Below are positions 23,182 to 31,804 of a stretch of 54,821 nucleotides of DNA, piece after piece (position 1 is the first letter of the stretch; every line of letters begins with the position of its first letter). Under the pieces are notes generated by a model. That model searched no databases, was not told the origin of the DNA, and was given only the letters and a program-made list of their open reading frames with translations. The position numbers were made by a program, and so were the translations under genes. This DNA is from DATGKK01 sp035294725. GTDB lineage: Bacteria; Actinomycetota; Acidimicrobiia; Acidimicrobiales; Bog-793. The stretch covers positions 1-54,821 of the forward strand of contig DATGKK010000065.1 in assembly GCA_035294725.1 (NCBI GenBank). The letters are read 5' to 3'.

Positions 23182-24422
23182 CACGGCGCCGAGCCGCCCG
23201 GGGCCGAGCCCCAGCAGATGAAGACCGGGTTCTCCGCCTGGAGGCGGAGGCCGAGCTCGCCGGTCGGCACACCCCGGTTGACCGAGACCTGGACCACGTT
23301 GCCGAGCCTTGCCGCGGCTGCCGCCGCCCGGTCGACTACGGCATAGGTGGCGACGAGGGCGCCGCCCGGGCGGAGCCGGGCGAGCGCCGCCTCGAGGACG
23401 CCGAGCCCACCGCCGCCGACGAACACCCGGTCGGGCTCGGGCAGGCCGGCGAGCGCCGCCGGCGCCGAGCCCTCGACCACGGCGACGGCCACGCCGTGGC
23501 GGGCCGCGTTCGACCTGATCCGTGCGGCCTGGGCAGGATCTCGCTCCACGGCCACGACCTCGAGGCCGGGCCGGAGCCGGGCGCACTCGATCGCGACCGA
23601 GCCGCTCCCGGCCCCGAGGTCCCAGAGCACGCCCGCCGCGGGCAGGTCGAGCTTGCCGAGAGCGATGGCACGGACCTCTGCCTTGGTGATCATGCCGTCG
23701 CGGTGGTCGAACTCCGCCTCGGGGAGCCCCCAGGCGAGGGTGGGGGCGACGTCACGAGCCGCCCGGCCCACCAGCACGAGCACGGAGAGGGGGTCGAGCT
23801 CCTCCTTTGCGACGGCCCCCAGGTCCGAGAGGATCACGGCCTCGCCGGCCTCGCCGAGCTGCGAGGCGACCGCCGCGCTGACCCCGGCCGGCTCGCCCGC
23901 GGCGAGGAGTGCCTTCGCGACGGCCTGGGGCGGGTTCTCCGGGGAGGTGAGGATGGCGACCGACGGCGCGCGGCCCGCTCGCACCGCCCGCACGGCGTCC
24001 TCGAGCGGGCGGCCGTGGGCCGAGACCACCAACGCATCGTCCCAGCTGAGCCCGAGGCGGGCGAAGGCGAGGGAGACCGAGCTCGGCGCGGGGTGGACCC
24101 GCAGCCGCTCGCGGCCGGCGCGGGCGGCGAGCACCCTCACGATCCCGAAGAACCCGGGGTCGCCCGAGGCGAGCACGCAGGTGGCCCGCCCAGCAGACGA
24201 GGCGTGGCAGACCTGGTCGAGGAGGCCCTCGAGCGGGCCCTCGAGGGCGAGGGTGCCGGCCCCCGCCGCCCGCAGGGCGGTGGTCGAGGAGAGGTGGCGC
24301 CGGGAGCCGGCGACGAGGTCCGCTCCGGCGATCGCAGCAAGGGCACCCTGCCCGTAGACCTGTCCCCCGTGCACGCCGACCACCGCGATGGGCGCGGGGG
24401 TCGGAGCCGATCCCGTCGTCAT
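23181..24422 (-). CDS. cobL: Precorrin-6Y C5,15-methyltransferase (decarboxylating) CobL
   Basis: The 413 residues fuse a CbiE-type methyltransferase (about 1-215; VVGVHGGQVYGQGALAAI, VLASGDPGFFGI) with a CbiT-type one (about 220-413; DGMITKAEVRAIALGKL and the SAM motif WDLGAGSGSVAIE). Together they methylate C5 and C15 and decarboxylate the C12 acetate. The fused form is typical of aerobic producers. ATG 24422 overlaps the cobM stop as ATGA; longer upstream readings of the frame are spurious. Confidence 0.94.
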   Translation of the reverse strand: MTTGSAPTPAPIAVVGVHGGQVYGQGALAAIAGADLVAGSRRHLSSTTALRAAGAGTLALEGPLEGLLDQVCHASSAGRATCVLASGDPGFFGIVRVLAARAGRERLRVHPAPSSVSLAFARLGLSWDDALVVSAHGRPLEDAVRAVRAGRAPSVAILTSPENPPQAVAKALLAAGEPAGVSAAVASQLGEAGEAVILSDLGAVAKEELDPLSVLVLVGRAARDVAPTLAWGLPEAEFDHRDGMITKAEVRAIALGKLDLPAAGVLWDLGAGSGSVAIECARLRPGLEVVAVERDPAQAARIRSNAARHGVAVAVVEGSAPAALAGLPEPDRVFVGGGGLGVLEAALARLRPGGALVATYAVVDRAAAAAARLGNVVQVSVNRGVPTGELGLRLQAENPVFICWGSAPGGSAP

Positions 24423-25183
24423 GGTCCCGGCCGGAAGGAGTGGCCGAACGCGGCCGAGTAGACGTGGCTCGCCCGAGGGACCTCGGCCTCGGCGAGCGCC
24501 TCTCCGACGAGGAGCATCACGCTCGTGCGCCAGCCGAGCAAGGCGAGGTCGGCGGCGAGCTGGCCGAGGCTGGAGCGGACGACGACCTCCTCGGGCCAGC
24601 TCACCTTGTAGCCGATGACGACCGGCGTGGCGGGCGAGTAGGCCGAGCCCTCGCACAGCAGCGCCCGCGCCAGCGCATCGGGGTCGCCGGCGGAGAGGAA
24701 GAGCGCCATCGTGGCGCCCTGGCGGGCGAGCGCCTCCAGCGACTCGTGGTCGGGCACCGAGGCGGCGGTGCGCCGGGCGAGCCGGGTGAGCACGACGCTT
24801 TGGGCGAGCCCCGGCACCGTGAGCTCGCGCCCGGCGGCGGCGGCCGTGGCGGCGACCGAGGAGACGCCCGGCACGATCTCGTAGGGCCGCCCGTTCGCCC
24901 GGCACCAGTCGATCTGCTCGGCGACCGCGCTGTAAAGGGTCGGGTCGCCGGAGTGGAGCCGGACGACGGCCTCGTCGGGGTGGGCCGCGAAGACGGCCGT
25001 GACCTGTTCGAGGGTCATGCGGGAGGAGTCGAGGAGGACGGCCCCCCTCCGGCAGCGCTCGAGCAGCGCCGGGGCGACGAGCGAGCCGGCAAAGATGACG
25101 ACGTCGGCCCGGCCGAGGCGGTCGGCTCCCCTGAGGGTGATGAGGTCCGCAGCTCCCGGACCGGCGCCGACGAACGAGATCAC
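24419..25183 (-). CDS. cobM: Precorrin-4 C11-methyltransferase CobM
   Basis: This 254-residue SAM-dependent enzyme methylates C11 of precorrin-4 to give precorrin-5. Family motifs are ISFVGAGPGAADLITLRG, the AGSLV segment, VVRLHSGDPTLYSAV, YEIVPGVSSVAA and PVVIGYKVSWPEE. GTG 25183 overlaps the cobB stop in a GTGA arrangement, and the stop overlaps cobL. The aerobic or anaerobic identity (CobM or CbiF) is decided by the surrounding CobF and CobG. Confidence 0.94.
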   Translation of the reverse strand: MISFVGAGPGAADLITLRGADRLGRADVVIFAGSLVAPALLERCRRGAVLLDSSRMTLEQVTAVFAAHPDEAVVRLHSGDPTLYSAVAEQIDWCRANGRPYEIVPGVSSVAATAAAAGRELTVPGLAQSVVLTRLARRTAASVPDHESLEALARQGATMALFLSAGDPDALARALLCEGSAYSPATPVVIGYKVSWPEEVVVRSSLGQLAADLALLGWRTSVMLLVGEALAEAEVPRASHVYSAAFGHSFRPGP

Positions 25184-26538
25184 TTGGCGCCCTCCGCCCC
25201 GGCGCGGGCCGCCGCGCCGACGAATGCCTCGGCGAGGCCGGGGTAGGCGGCGAGATGGACGTGCAGGTACGAGGCGAGCAGCTTTGTCGAGGCGAAGCCG
25301 CCCGACGACGTCTCCCGCCGGCCGGAAAGGACGAGCGCGTCGCCGGCAGGACGGGTGGCCGAGTAGTGGAACTCGTGGCCGCGCACCTTCGTGCCGGCCG
25401 GCCCGAGCGGGCAGGCACAAGTCGAGGTCGCCTCCCGGTAGCCGAGGACCCTGCCCCCGGCCATGGTCGCCTCGGTGTCGACCACGCCGGCCATGGGGCG
25501 GCCGTCGAGGCTCCGGCTCAGCCACAGCAGGCCCCCGCACTCGGCCCAGATCACGCCCCCACGGCGGTGATGCTCGCCGATCGAGGCGAGCATCGGCCCG
25601 TTGGCGGCGAGGTCGTCCGCGTACAGCTCGGGAAAGCCGCCGCCGGCGACCACCGCCGCCGTGCCGGGCGGGAGGCCCTCGTCGGAGCAGGGATCGAAGG
25701 TGACCACCTCGGCGCCTGCGGCGGCGAGCGACTCGAGGTTGTCCGGGTAGCAGAAGCTGAACGCGGGCCCGGCGGCGACGGCGACCCGGGGGGAGCCGGT
25801 GGCGGCGGGCCGGGGAAGGGGCGGGGCCCCGGCCCGCCGCGTCGGCGCCGAGCGGGCGAGGCGGACGAGGCCGTCGAGGTCCAGCGCCGCCGAGATGGCG
25901 GCGGCAAGGCGGTCGAGGCACGAGCGGACCCCGGCCGGGTCCTCGGCGACCGGCTGGAGCCCGAGGTGGCGGCTCCGCCAGACCATGGCGTCGTCACGGT
26001 GCAGCATCCCGTAGACGGGCACGCCCGACCCGTCGAGGGCCTCTTGGAGCATGGTGGCGTGGTGGTCGCTGCCGACGAGGTTGCAGATGACGCCGGCGAC
26101 GCGAACGGCGGGGTCGAAGCTCCGGTAGCCGTGCACGAGGGCGGCGACGGAGTGGCTCATCGAGGCCGCGTCGACGACGAGGACGACCGGGGCGTCGAGG
26201 CGCTTGGCCACCTCGGCCGTGGAGGACGCCGAGCCGTCGGCGGCGCCGTCGAACAGGCCCATGACCCCCTCGACGACGAGGAGGTCGGCCCCTGCGGCCG
26301 CCCTCGCCGCGAGCGAAGGGACGAGGTCCATCCCGCTCATCCACGGGTCGAGGTTGCGGCCGGGCCGGCCCGTGGCGACGGAGTGGTACCCCGGGTCGAT
26401 GAAGTCAGGCCCCACCTTCGCGGAGCCGACCTCGAGGCCCCGCCGGCGGAGGGCGGCCATGAGCCCCGTGGCGACCGTCGTCTTGCCCGTACCCGAGCGC
26501 GTCCCGGCGACCACGAGGCGGGGACCGAGGACGGTCAA
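25180..26538 (-). CDS. cobB: Cobyrinic/hydrogenobyrinic acid a,c-diamide synthase CobB
   Basis: This protein of about 452 residues amidates the a and c side chains using glutamine and ATP. The N-terminal P-loop is GTRSGTGKTTVATGLM, followed by KVGPDFIDPGYH and VEGVMGLFDG. The C-terminal glutamine amidotransferase domain contains GGGFPELYADDL and the nucleophile Cys in WAECGGLLWLSRSL. The start is probably TTG 26538, which overlaps the cobO stop as TTGA and places the P-loop at the usual distance from the N-terminus. In the aerobic route the substrate is hydrogenobyrinic acid. Confidence 0.93.
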   Translation of the reverse strand: MTVLGPRLVVAGTRSGTGKTTVATGLMAALRRRGLEVGSAKVGPDFIDPGYHSVATGRPGRNLDPWMSGMDLVPSLAARAAAGADLLVVEGVMGLFDGAADGSASSTAEVAKRLDAPVVLVVDAASMSHSVAALVHGYRSFDPAVRVAGVICNLVGSDHHATMLQEALDGSGVPVYGMLHRDDAMVWRSRHLGLQPVAEDPAGVRSCLDRLAAAISAALDLDGLVRLARSAPTRRAGAPPLPRPAATGSPRVAVAAGPAFSFCYPDNLESLAAAGAEVVTFDPCSDEGLPPGTAAVVAGGGFPELYADDLAANGPMLASIGEHHRRGGVIWAECGGLLWLSRSLDGRPMAGVVDTEATMAGGRVLGYREATSTCACPLGPAGTKVRGHEFHYSATRPAGDALVLSGRRETSSGGFASTKLLASYLHVHLAAYPGLAEAFVGAAARAGAEGAK

Positions 26539-27056
26539 TACTCGATCCCCTTGCGGGCCCGGATGTTCTGGTCGAAGGCGTGCTTCACCTTCACCATCTC
26601 GGTCACGGTGTCGGCCAGCTCCACGATCTCCGGCGGGGCGTCCCGCCCGGTCACGATGACGTTGGTCCGCTGCGGCCGCGCGGCGAGGACCGCCGTCACA
26701 TCGGCGACGGGCACCCAGCCGTACTTCACGATGTAGGTCATCTCGTCGAGGATCACGAGGTCGTACTCGCCGGAGGCGACCATCCCCGCCGCGACCTCCC
26801 ACGCGTGGCGGCCCCTCGCCGCCGTCGCCTCGAGGTCCTCGGACTCCCAGGTGAACCCGTCGCCGAGGGTGTGCCAGTCGACGCCGAGGTGGGCCGCCAG
26901 CTTGCGCTCGCCGACCTGCCACTTCTCGCTCTTCACGAATTGCACGACGCCGACGGTCCAGCCCCTCGCCCAGGCCCGCCCCATCACCCCGAAGGCGGCG
27001 GAGCTCTTGCCCTTCCCGGGTCCGGTGTTCACGATCAGGCGGGAGGGCTGCGGCAC
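26535..27056 (-). CDS. cobO: Cob(I)yrinic acid a,c-diamide adenosyltransferase CobO
   Basis: This 173-residue CobA/BtuR-type ATP:corrinoid adenosyltransferase has the P-loop variant NTGPGKGKSSAAFG. VVQFVKSEKWQVGER, DLVILDEMTYIVKYGW and NVIVTGRDAPPEIVELAD are conserved family blocks, and the C-terminus KHAFDQNIRARKGIEY is typical. It transfers adenosyl to Co(I) corrin, so it needs a reductase to supply Co(I). GTG 27056 lacks a ribosome-binding site and follows TAGTGT by 7 bases, suggesting a leaderless start. It heads the cobO-B-M-L-E-F operon. Confidence 0.95.
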   Translation of the reverse strand: MPQPSRLIVNTGPGKGKSSAAFGVMGRAWARGWTVGVVQFVKSEKWQVGERKLAAHLGVDWHTLGDGFTWESEDLEATAARGRHAWEVAAGMVASGEYDLVILDEMTYIVKYGWVPVADVTAVLAARPQRTNVIVTGRDAPPEIVELADTVTEMVKVKHAFDQNIRARKGIEY

Positions 27057-27063
27057 GGGTGGG

Positions 27064-27069
27064 ACACTA
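27064..27069 (-). promoter_or_regulatory. Candidate -10 element of the cobO-B-M-L-E-F operon
   Basis: TAGTGT on the minus strand ends 7 bases before the cobO GTG. There is no Shine-Dalgarno sequence in between, and I see no cobalamin riboswitch here, so this operon seems to escape the riboswitch control applied to cobQ. Confidence 0.4.
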
Positions 27070-27145
27070 GCGGGATGCCCCGGAGCCCTACGGCGAGCCG
27101 GACGCCGGCGGGCACGGCCCGTATCGTCCTGGCAGGTCGTTACGG

Positions 27146-28210
27146 CTAGGACCGGTAGGTGAACGCATTGCCGGTCGTGTCGACGGCCACGCAGAATGTC
27201 GCGGACGGACATGAGACCGACTCGATGCCGGAGCCGGCGGAATCGATGATGTCGGGCGCGCTCCACGTCGAGCCGTTGTAGAGGTAGACGTCGTCCGCGT
27301 CACCAATCGAAGCGACGCAGAAGGCCGCCGTGGGGCACGACACCGACGAGAGGCCTCCGAGGTTGCCGGCTCCCGGGTTGATGTCGTCTGGAGCCCCCCA
27401 GGACGATCCGTTGTACGAGAGCACGTTGCCATCACTGTCGACGGCCAGGCAGAACTTGCTGGAGGCACACGACACGCCGGTCAGGCCCCCCCCACTCGGG
27501 TCGATGCTGTCGGCCCCGCTCCAGGATGAGCCGTGGTAGGTGAACTCGTTGCCCGCCGCGTCGACCGCCACACAGAACGTGGCGGAGGCGCAAGAGACCG
27601 AGCTCAGGCTGTTCCCTTTGTCAACGGCATCCGGCACACTCCACGACGAGCCGTCGTAGATGTAGGCGCCACCGGCGTTGTCCACCGCAACACAGAAGTG
27701 GGTGGACGGGCAGTCCACGGACTGGAGCCCGGTCCCGCCGGTGGTGAGGACCTGAGGGGATGACCAGGAGCTCCCGTGGTAGACGTAGGCGTCTCCCGTC
27801 TCGGTCACGGCGACGCAAAAGCTGGTCGTGGCGCAGGAGACCCCGTTGAACCCGCTCTCGGTGGCCACCGTCCTCGGGCTGCTCCACGAGGAGCCGTTGT
27901 AGATCAGCGCCTCGCCGAAGTCGTCCGCGGCGACGCAGAAGCGCTGGCTCAGGCAGGACACTCCAGGCAGGCCGTGGGTACCGTCGATGGCGTCGGCCGA
28001 GCTCCACGTCCCAGGCTGCTGCGGAGGCGGTGCCGATCCACCAGGGTTCGAGGAGGCCGCAGGCGGTGACGTGGGCTGCGTAGCCGTTCCGTTGCCCGAG
28101 CCACATGCGGCGAGGAGGACGCTCGCTAACGCTGCCGGGATCAGCGCCCCTGCCAGCCGGCGCAGGGCTCGCCGCTCGGGCACTGCTGCCCGCATGCGCC
28201 ACCTCACCAT
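27146..28210 (-). CDS. Secreted lipoprotein forming a seven-bladed beta-propeller
   Basis: This 354-residue protein has a signal peptide ending in lipobox LLAAC, then a Ser/Pro/Gly linker to about residue 65. The rest is seven repeats of about 40 residues following the plan GVSC-x5-C-VAVD...YNGSSWS..D.ID. Every repeat has a C-x5-C pair (for example SCASATFC), giving fourteen cysteines that could form one disulfide per blade. The last repeat stops at TYRS. The missing strand is supplied by GTWSSADAID at the N-terminus, the velcro closure of a circular propeller. ATG 28210 has AGGGAG upstream. The gene looks less GC-rich than its cob neighbours. Its ligand is unknown, and placement upstream of cobO may be fortuitous. 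Confidence 0.82.
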   Translation of the reverse strand: MVRWRMRAAVPERRALRRLAGALIPAALASVLLAACGSGNGTATQPTSPPAASSNPGGSAPPPQQPGTWSSADAIDGTHGLPGVSCLSQRFCVAADDFGEALIYNGSSWSSPRTVATESGFNGVSCATTSFCVAVTETGDAYVYHGSSWSSPQVLTTGGTGLQSVDCPSTHFCVAVDNAGGAYIYDGSSWSVPDAVDKGNSLSSVSCASATFCVAVDAAGNEFTYHGSSWSGADSIDPSGGGLTGVSCASSKFCLAVDSDGNVLSYNGSSWGAPDDINPGAGNLGGLSSVSCPTAAFCVASIGDADDVYLYNGSTWSAPDIIDSAGSGIESVSCPSATFCVAVDTTGNAFTYRS

Positions 28211-28338
28211 GACGGGCTCCCTTCGCTCCTTCGCTCGCGGGTGCGGGTCGGATCGCCGGTGGTCACGAGGCGAGAAGACCGCGCTCGTGCTGCCTGGTCC
28301 TCACCCGCCGGACCGCATCGAAGCGAGAAGATGACGCA

Positions 28339-28923
28339 TCAGCCTGAAGCGTCCAAGTACCACGCTGCGCCGATCTTCACCAAGGGTGCCAGGCTGTAGC
28401 TGTTCGAGGGGCTGTTCGTTGCTGCGACGGCTGCGCTGAAAAGGTCGGCGAAGGAGTGGGCCGAGGAGAAGATCGCGGCAGGGTCGCTATTGGTGTCGCA
28501 GGTCGGCGTGCTGTTGGGATTGCAGTAGGTTCCGACTGTGCCGACGAGCGCCTCGTCGCCGTCGATCGCGATATAGCCAAGTCGGAAGTGCCGGTAGGAC
28601 ACTCCGTGCGAAGATTGCCCGCTCGTTGCCTGGGCACACGCGCTTTGGGCGGACGGTTCGAGGAGGCCGCAGGCCGCCGAGAGATTGCCGGCGTTGACGT
28701 CGGCAACATCGGCTTCGACCACCCCACCGGGACTTCCGTTGCCGGCAGCTGGCGTCGAGCCCGGCGGGAGGATCGTGAGGCCCCTCCCGAGTGAGCGTGC
28801 CCACGACGGTGCGGAGCGCTTGGTCGTCGCGCTCGAGCCGGATCCGGAAGAGCAGGCAGCGAGGACAGCACCTGCGAGCACGACTGCGGCCACGCCGGCC
28901 GCCGCTCGGCGAGCACGCGTCAT
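28339..28923 (-). CDS. Hypothetical lipoprotein, possible NTF2-like fold
   Basis: This 194-residue protein has a signal peptide and lipobox LAGAVLAAC, so it is probably membrane-anchored and surface-exposed. The mature part contains LSAACGLLEPSAQSAC and ends in a strand-rich segment (LVKIGAAWYLDASG) reminiscent of small NTF2-like lipoproteins that have a final 'G-x-W-Y-L' strand. No catalytic motif is visible. ATG 28923 has GGAGGG upstream. It precedes the propeller lipoprotein on the same strand with a 128-base gap and may be co-transcribed with it. Confidence 0.75.
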   Translation of the reverse strand: MTRARRAAAGVAAVVLAGAVLAACSSGSGSSATTKRSAPSWARSLGRGLTILPPGSTPAAGNGSPGGVVEADVADVNAGNLSAACGLLEPSAQSACAQATSGQSSHGVSYRHFRLGYIAIDGDEALVGTVGTYCNPNSTPTCDTNSDPAAIFSSAHSFADLFSAAVAATNSPSNSYSLAPLVKIGAAWYLDASG

Positions 28924-29184
28924 GCAGCCCTCCGCGCTTCGCCACGAGGGCCTGTGCGGCAGAGCAACGCCTTCCGCTCAGCCGCTGAGCACCCCGCAGC
29001 CATCCGGTTCGTCCGTCCCCGCATCGCCCTCCCTCAGGCGGTCGGCGCAGGTCACGACGAACCCCACGTCGGCGCACGTGCGCTCTGGCAGGTTACCACC
29101 GCTATGGCACCCAATGGGGGGAGGGAGCTCTCGCAGTGCCATCCAGGTCGAGACTGCACAAGGAGGACATCCCCGCCGGGTTGG

Positions 29185-29190
29185 TAGCGT
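29185..29190 (+). promoter_or_regulatory. Candidate -10 element of the cobG-H-I-J operon
   Basis: TAGCGT ends 7 bases before the cobG ATG at 29198, again without a ribosome-binding site. The 274-base gap from the divergent lipoprotein gene contains no cobalamin-riboswitch core that I can find. Confidence 0.4.
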
Positions 29191-29197
29191 GCCTCCG

Positions 29198-30421
29198 ATG
29201 CGCCCCGCCACTAGCATTTCGCCGCTCTCGGGAGGCGGCGGTGCCCGGGCAGCCTCAACCGGATCGGCCTGCCCCAGCGTCGCCCACGTCGTGCCCCGGG
29301 CCGACGGGGGCCTCGCCCGGCTCCGGGTGCCGGGCGGCCGGATCGACGCGGCCGGCCTCTCGGTCGTGGCCGAGGCCGCCACCCGCTTCGCGAGCGGTGA
29401 GGTCGAGATCACGAACCGGGGCAACCTCCAGCTGCGCGGGGTCCGCCCTTCGTCGGAGGCCGCCCTCTCAGAGGCGCTCTCGGCGGCAGGGCTGAGCGCC
29501 GGGGGGCCGGGTGACCGGCGCCGCAACATCCTCCTCGGTCCGCTCGGGGGCCTCGAGCCGGGGGCGGAGGATCTCGGCCCCCTCCTCGCCCCCTTGCTCG
29601 CCGCCCTCGACGCAGAGCCCCGCCTCGACGGGCTCGACGAGAAGTTCGGTTTCGCCCTCGAGGGTGGGGGGAGCTTCACTCTTGCCGGCCGCCGTGCGGC
29701 CGTCGTCGCGCTGCCCGCCCGTGAGCCGGGCTGCATGCGCCTGTGCTGGGGGTGGGCCCGCGACGGCGAGGAGGGCTCGGTGGCCCGTCCTCGCCAGGTG
29801 GCCCGCGAGCAGCTCGTCGAGGCACTGGTCGACGCCGCGCTCGACTCGCTCGGCCGGGAGCGTGCGGCCGTCGCCGTGCCCCCGTGCGGGACCACCGGAC
29901 CCCGCCCGGCCGGCCCGCTCGGGATCGGCGAGGGCTTCGTGGGGGCGATGCCGGTGCTCGGCCGGACCGACGCGGCTGGCCTCGAGGCGATCGCCCGGGC
30001 GGCCGAGCGCTTCTCGGGGGGCCTCCTCCGGCTCACTGCCTGGAGAGGGGTGGTCCTCCCGGCCCCGGCGCCGGGCGACCGGCCGCGCCTGCTCGCCGCC
30101 CTCGCCCGCTGCGGTCTCGTCGTCGATCCCGCCGACCCGGCCTCGACCGTCGTCGCGTGCGTCGGGGCCCGGGGCTGCAGCTCGGGGTTGACCGATGCCG
30201 CCGGCGATGCCCGGCGGATCATCGCGGCCCGGCGGGCCGGGGGAAGGCCTCCCACGCCGCTCCACCTCTCCGGTTGCGCCAGGTGCTGCGCCGACCGGTA
30301 CTCGATCGCGCCGAGCCTCGTCGGGTCGGCGCCCGGCTGCTACGAGCTGCACGAGGATGGCGGCCCGCGAGCAGCGGCCGTCTCGAGCGCCGAGGCCGTC
30401 GAGCTCGCGGCGGGCATGTGA
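29198..30421 (+). CDS. cobG: Precorrin-3B synthase CobG
   Basis: This 407-residue protein of the sulfite/nitrite-reductase fold catalyses the oxygen-dependent hydroxylation and lactonisation that prepares ring contraction, the defining aerobic step. EVEITNRGNLQLRGV is the first half-repeat signature and LRLTAWRGVVLP the second. Cysteines for the 4Fe-4S cluster are in VACVGARGCSSGL and HLSGCARCCADR. ATG 29198 follows TAGCGT by 7 bases (leaderless). It leads the cobG-H-I-J operon. Presence of CobG rather than CbiD/CbiG-N argues for late cobalt insertion by CobN. Confidence 0.92.
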   Translation: MRPATSISPLSGGGGARAASTGSACPSVAHVVPRADGGLARLRVPGGRIDAAGLSVVAEAATRFASGEVEITNRGNLQLRGVRPSSEAALSEALSAAGLSAGGPGDRRRNILLGPLGGLEPGAEDLGPLLAPLLAALDAEPRLDGLDEKFGFALEGGGSFTLAGRRAAVVALPAREPGCMRLCWGWARDGEEGSVARPRQVAREQLVEALVDAALDSLGRERAAVAVPPCGTTGPRPAGPLGIGEGFVGAMPVLGRTDAAGLEAIARAAERFSGGLLRLTAWRGVVLPAPAPGDRPRLLAALARCGLVVDPADPASTVVACVGARGCSSGLTDAAGDARRIIAARRAGGRPPTPLHLSGCARCCADRYSIAPSLVGSAPGCYELHEDGGPRAAAVSSAEAVELAAGM

Positions 30422-30434
30422 GGCCCGCCAGGAG

Positions 30435-31067
30435 ATGACGAGCCGCGACTACGAGCGTGACGGTGCCGAGATCTACCGCCGCTCCTTCGAGACGATCCGG
30501 GCGGAGGCCGACCTCGGCTCGATCCCCGGCGACTTGGAGAAGCTCGCCGTGCGGGTGGTCCACTCCTGCGGGATGGTCGACGTCGTGCGCGAGCTCCGCT
30601 TCTCCCCCGGGGCCGGCGAGCGGGGTCGCGACGCCCTTGCTGCGGGGGCTCCGGTGCTGGCCGACAGCCGCATGGTCGCCGAAGGGATCACCCGGCGCCG
30701 GCTCCCGGCCGCGAACGAGGTGGTGTGCACGCTCAACGACAGTGAGGTGGCCGCCATGGCCGAGGCGATGGGGACGACCCGGGCCGCCGCGGCGGTCGAC
30801 CTCTGGCTTCCCCGGCTCGGCGGCGCCGTCGTCGCGATCGGCAACGCCCCGACGGCGCTGTGGCGGCTGCTCGAGCTGCTCGACGCCGGGGCGCCCCGGC
30901 CGGCGCTCATCCTCGGCTTCCCCGTCGGTTTCGTCGGCGCGGCGGAGTCCAAGCAGGCGCTCGCCGAGGAGGCCCACGGCGTCCCCTTCGTGACGCTGCT
31001 CGGCCGCCGCGGCGGCAGCGCCATGGCCGCGGCAGCCGTCAACGCCCTCGCGGCCGAGCGGGAATGA
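30435..31067 (+). CDS. cobH: Precorrin-8X methylmutase CobH
   Basis: This 210-residue enzyme moves the C11 methyl to C12, giving hydrogenobyrinic acid. The catalytic histidine is His43 in VRVVHSCGMVD, the same number as in the P. denitrificans enzyme, and GFPVGFVGAAESK is the conserved substrate loop. ATG 30435 follows cobG by 13 bases. An AGGAG abuts the ATG with no spacing, so initiation may depend on coupling from cobG. The stop overlaps the cobI start. Confidence 0.94.
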   Translation: MTSRDYERDGAEIYRRSFETIRAEADLGSIPGDLEKLAVRVVHSCGMVDVVRELRFSPGAGERGRDALAAGAPVLADSRMVAEGITRRRLPAANEVVCTLNDSEVAAMAEAMGTTRAAAAVDLWLPRLGGAVVAIGNAPTALWRLLELLDAGAPRPALILGFPVGFVGAAESKQALAEEAHGVPFVTLLGRRGGSAMAAAAVNALAAERE

Positions 31068-31804
31068 CCGGCGCTCGCGCCCCGGGGCGGCTGTTCGGGG
31101 TCGGCGTCGGCCCGGGAGACCCCGAGCTCGTGACGGTGAAGGCGCGCCGTGTCATCCGGCAGGCGCAGGCGGTCGCCTTCTTCGCGGCGCCGGGCCGGCC
31201 GAGCAACGCGCGGGCCGCCGCCGCCGGCCACCTCCGCCCCGGCCAGCGCGAGCTCCCGCTCTGCTACCCGGTCACGACCGAGCTGGCGGCCGGGGCCCGC
31301 TACGAGCGCCTCCTCTCCGCCTTCTACGACGAGGCGGCCGGCGAGGTGGCGGCCCTCCTCGACGAGGGGGCCGACGTCGCCGTGCTGTGCGAAGGCGATC
31401 CCTTCTTCTACGGCTCCTACATGTACCTGCACACGCGGCTGTCGGAGCGGTACCCGAGCGAGGTCGTGCCCGGCGTCCCCTCCATCCTCGCCGGCGCCGC
31501 AGTCCTCGGCGCCCCCCTCGTCTCCCGGGACGAGACGCTCTCGGTCCTCTCGGGAGTGCTCCCTGCGGCGGAGCTGGAGCGCCGCCTCGCCGGGGCCGAC
31601 GCCGCCGTCGTCGTGAAGGTCGGCCGCAACCTGGCCAAGGTCCGCTCCTGCGTCGAGGCCGCGGGCCTGTTGGACCGGGCCTTTTACGTCGAGCGGGCCA
31701 CGCTCGAGGGCCAGCGGGTGGCCCCCCTCGCCGGGGCCGGGGCGACCGAGGCGCCGTACTTCTCCATGGTGGTCATCCCGAGCGCCGGGGCGCCGAGGCG
31801 GTGA
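31064..31804 (+). CDS. cobI: Precorrin-2 C20-methyltransferase CobI
   Basis: This 246-residue SAM-dependent methyltransferase makes precorrin-3A from precorrin-2. Family blocks are LFGVGVGPGDPELVTVKA, VAVLCEGDPFFYGSYMYLH, EVVPGVPSILAGAA and VVVKVGRNLAKV. ATG 31064 overlaps the cobH stop (ATGA), and its stop overlaps the cobJ GTG. Confidence 0.95.
   Translation: MTGARAPGRLFGVGVGPGDPELVTVKARRVIRQAQAVAFFAAPGRPSNARAAAAGHLRPGQRELPLCYPVTTELAAGARYERLLSAFYDEAAGEVAALLDEGADVAVLCEGDPFFYGSYMYLHTRLSERYPSEVVPGVPSILAGAAVLGAPLVSRDETLSVLSGVLPAAELERRLAGADAAVVVKVGRNLAKVRSCVEAAGLLDRAFYVERATLEGQRVAPLAGAGATEAPYFSMVVIPSAGAPRR

Noticed and set aside
28924..29197. Possible riboswitch or small gene between the lipoprotein gene and cobG
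   Set aside because: No aptamer core is present, and short frames lack start context or similarity. Only a -10-like hexamer before cobG is supported.
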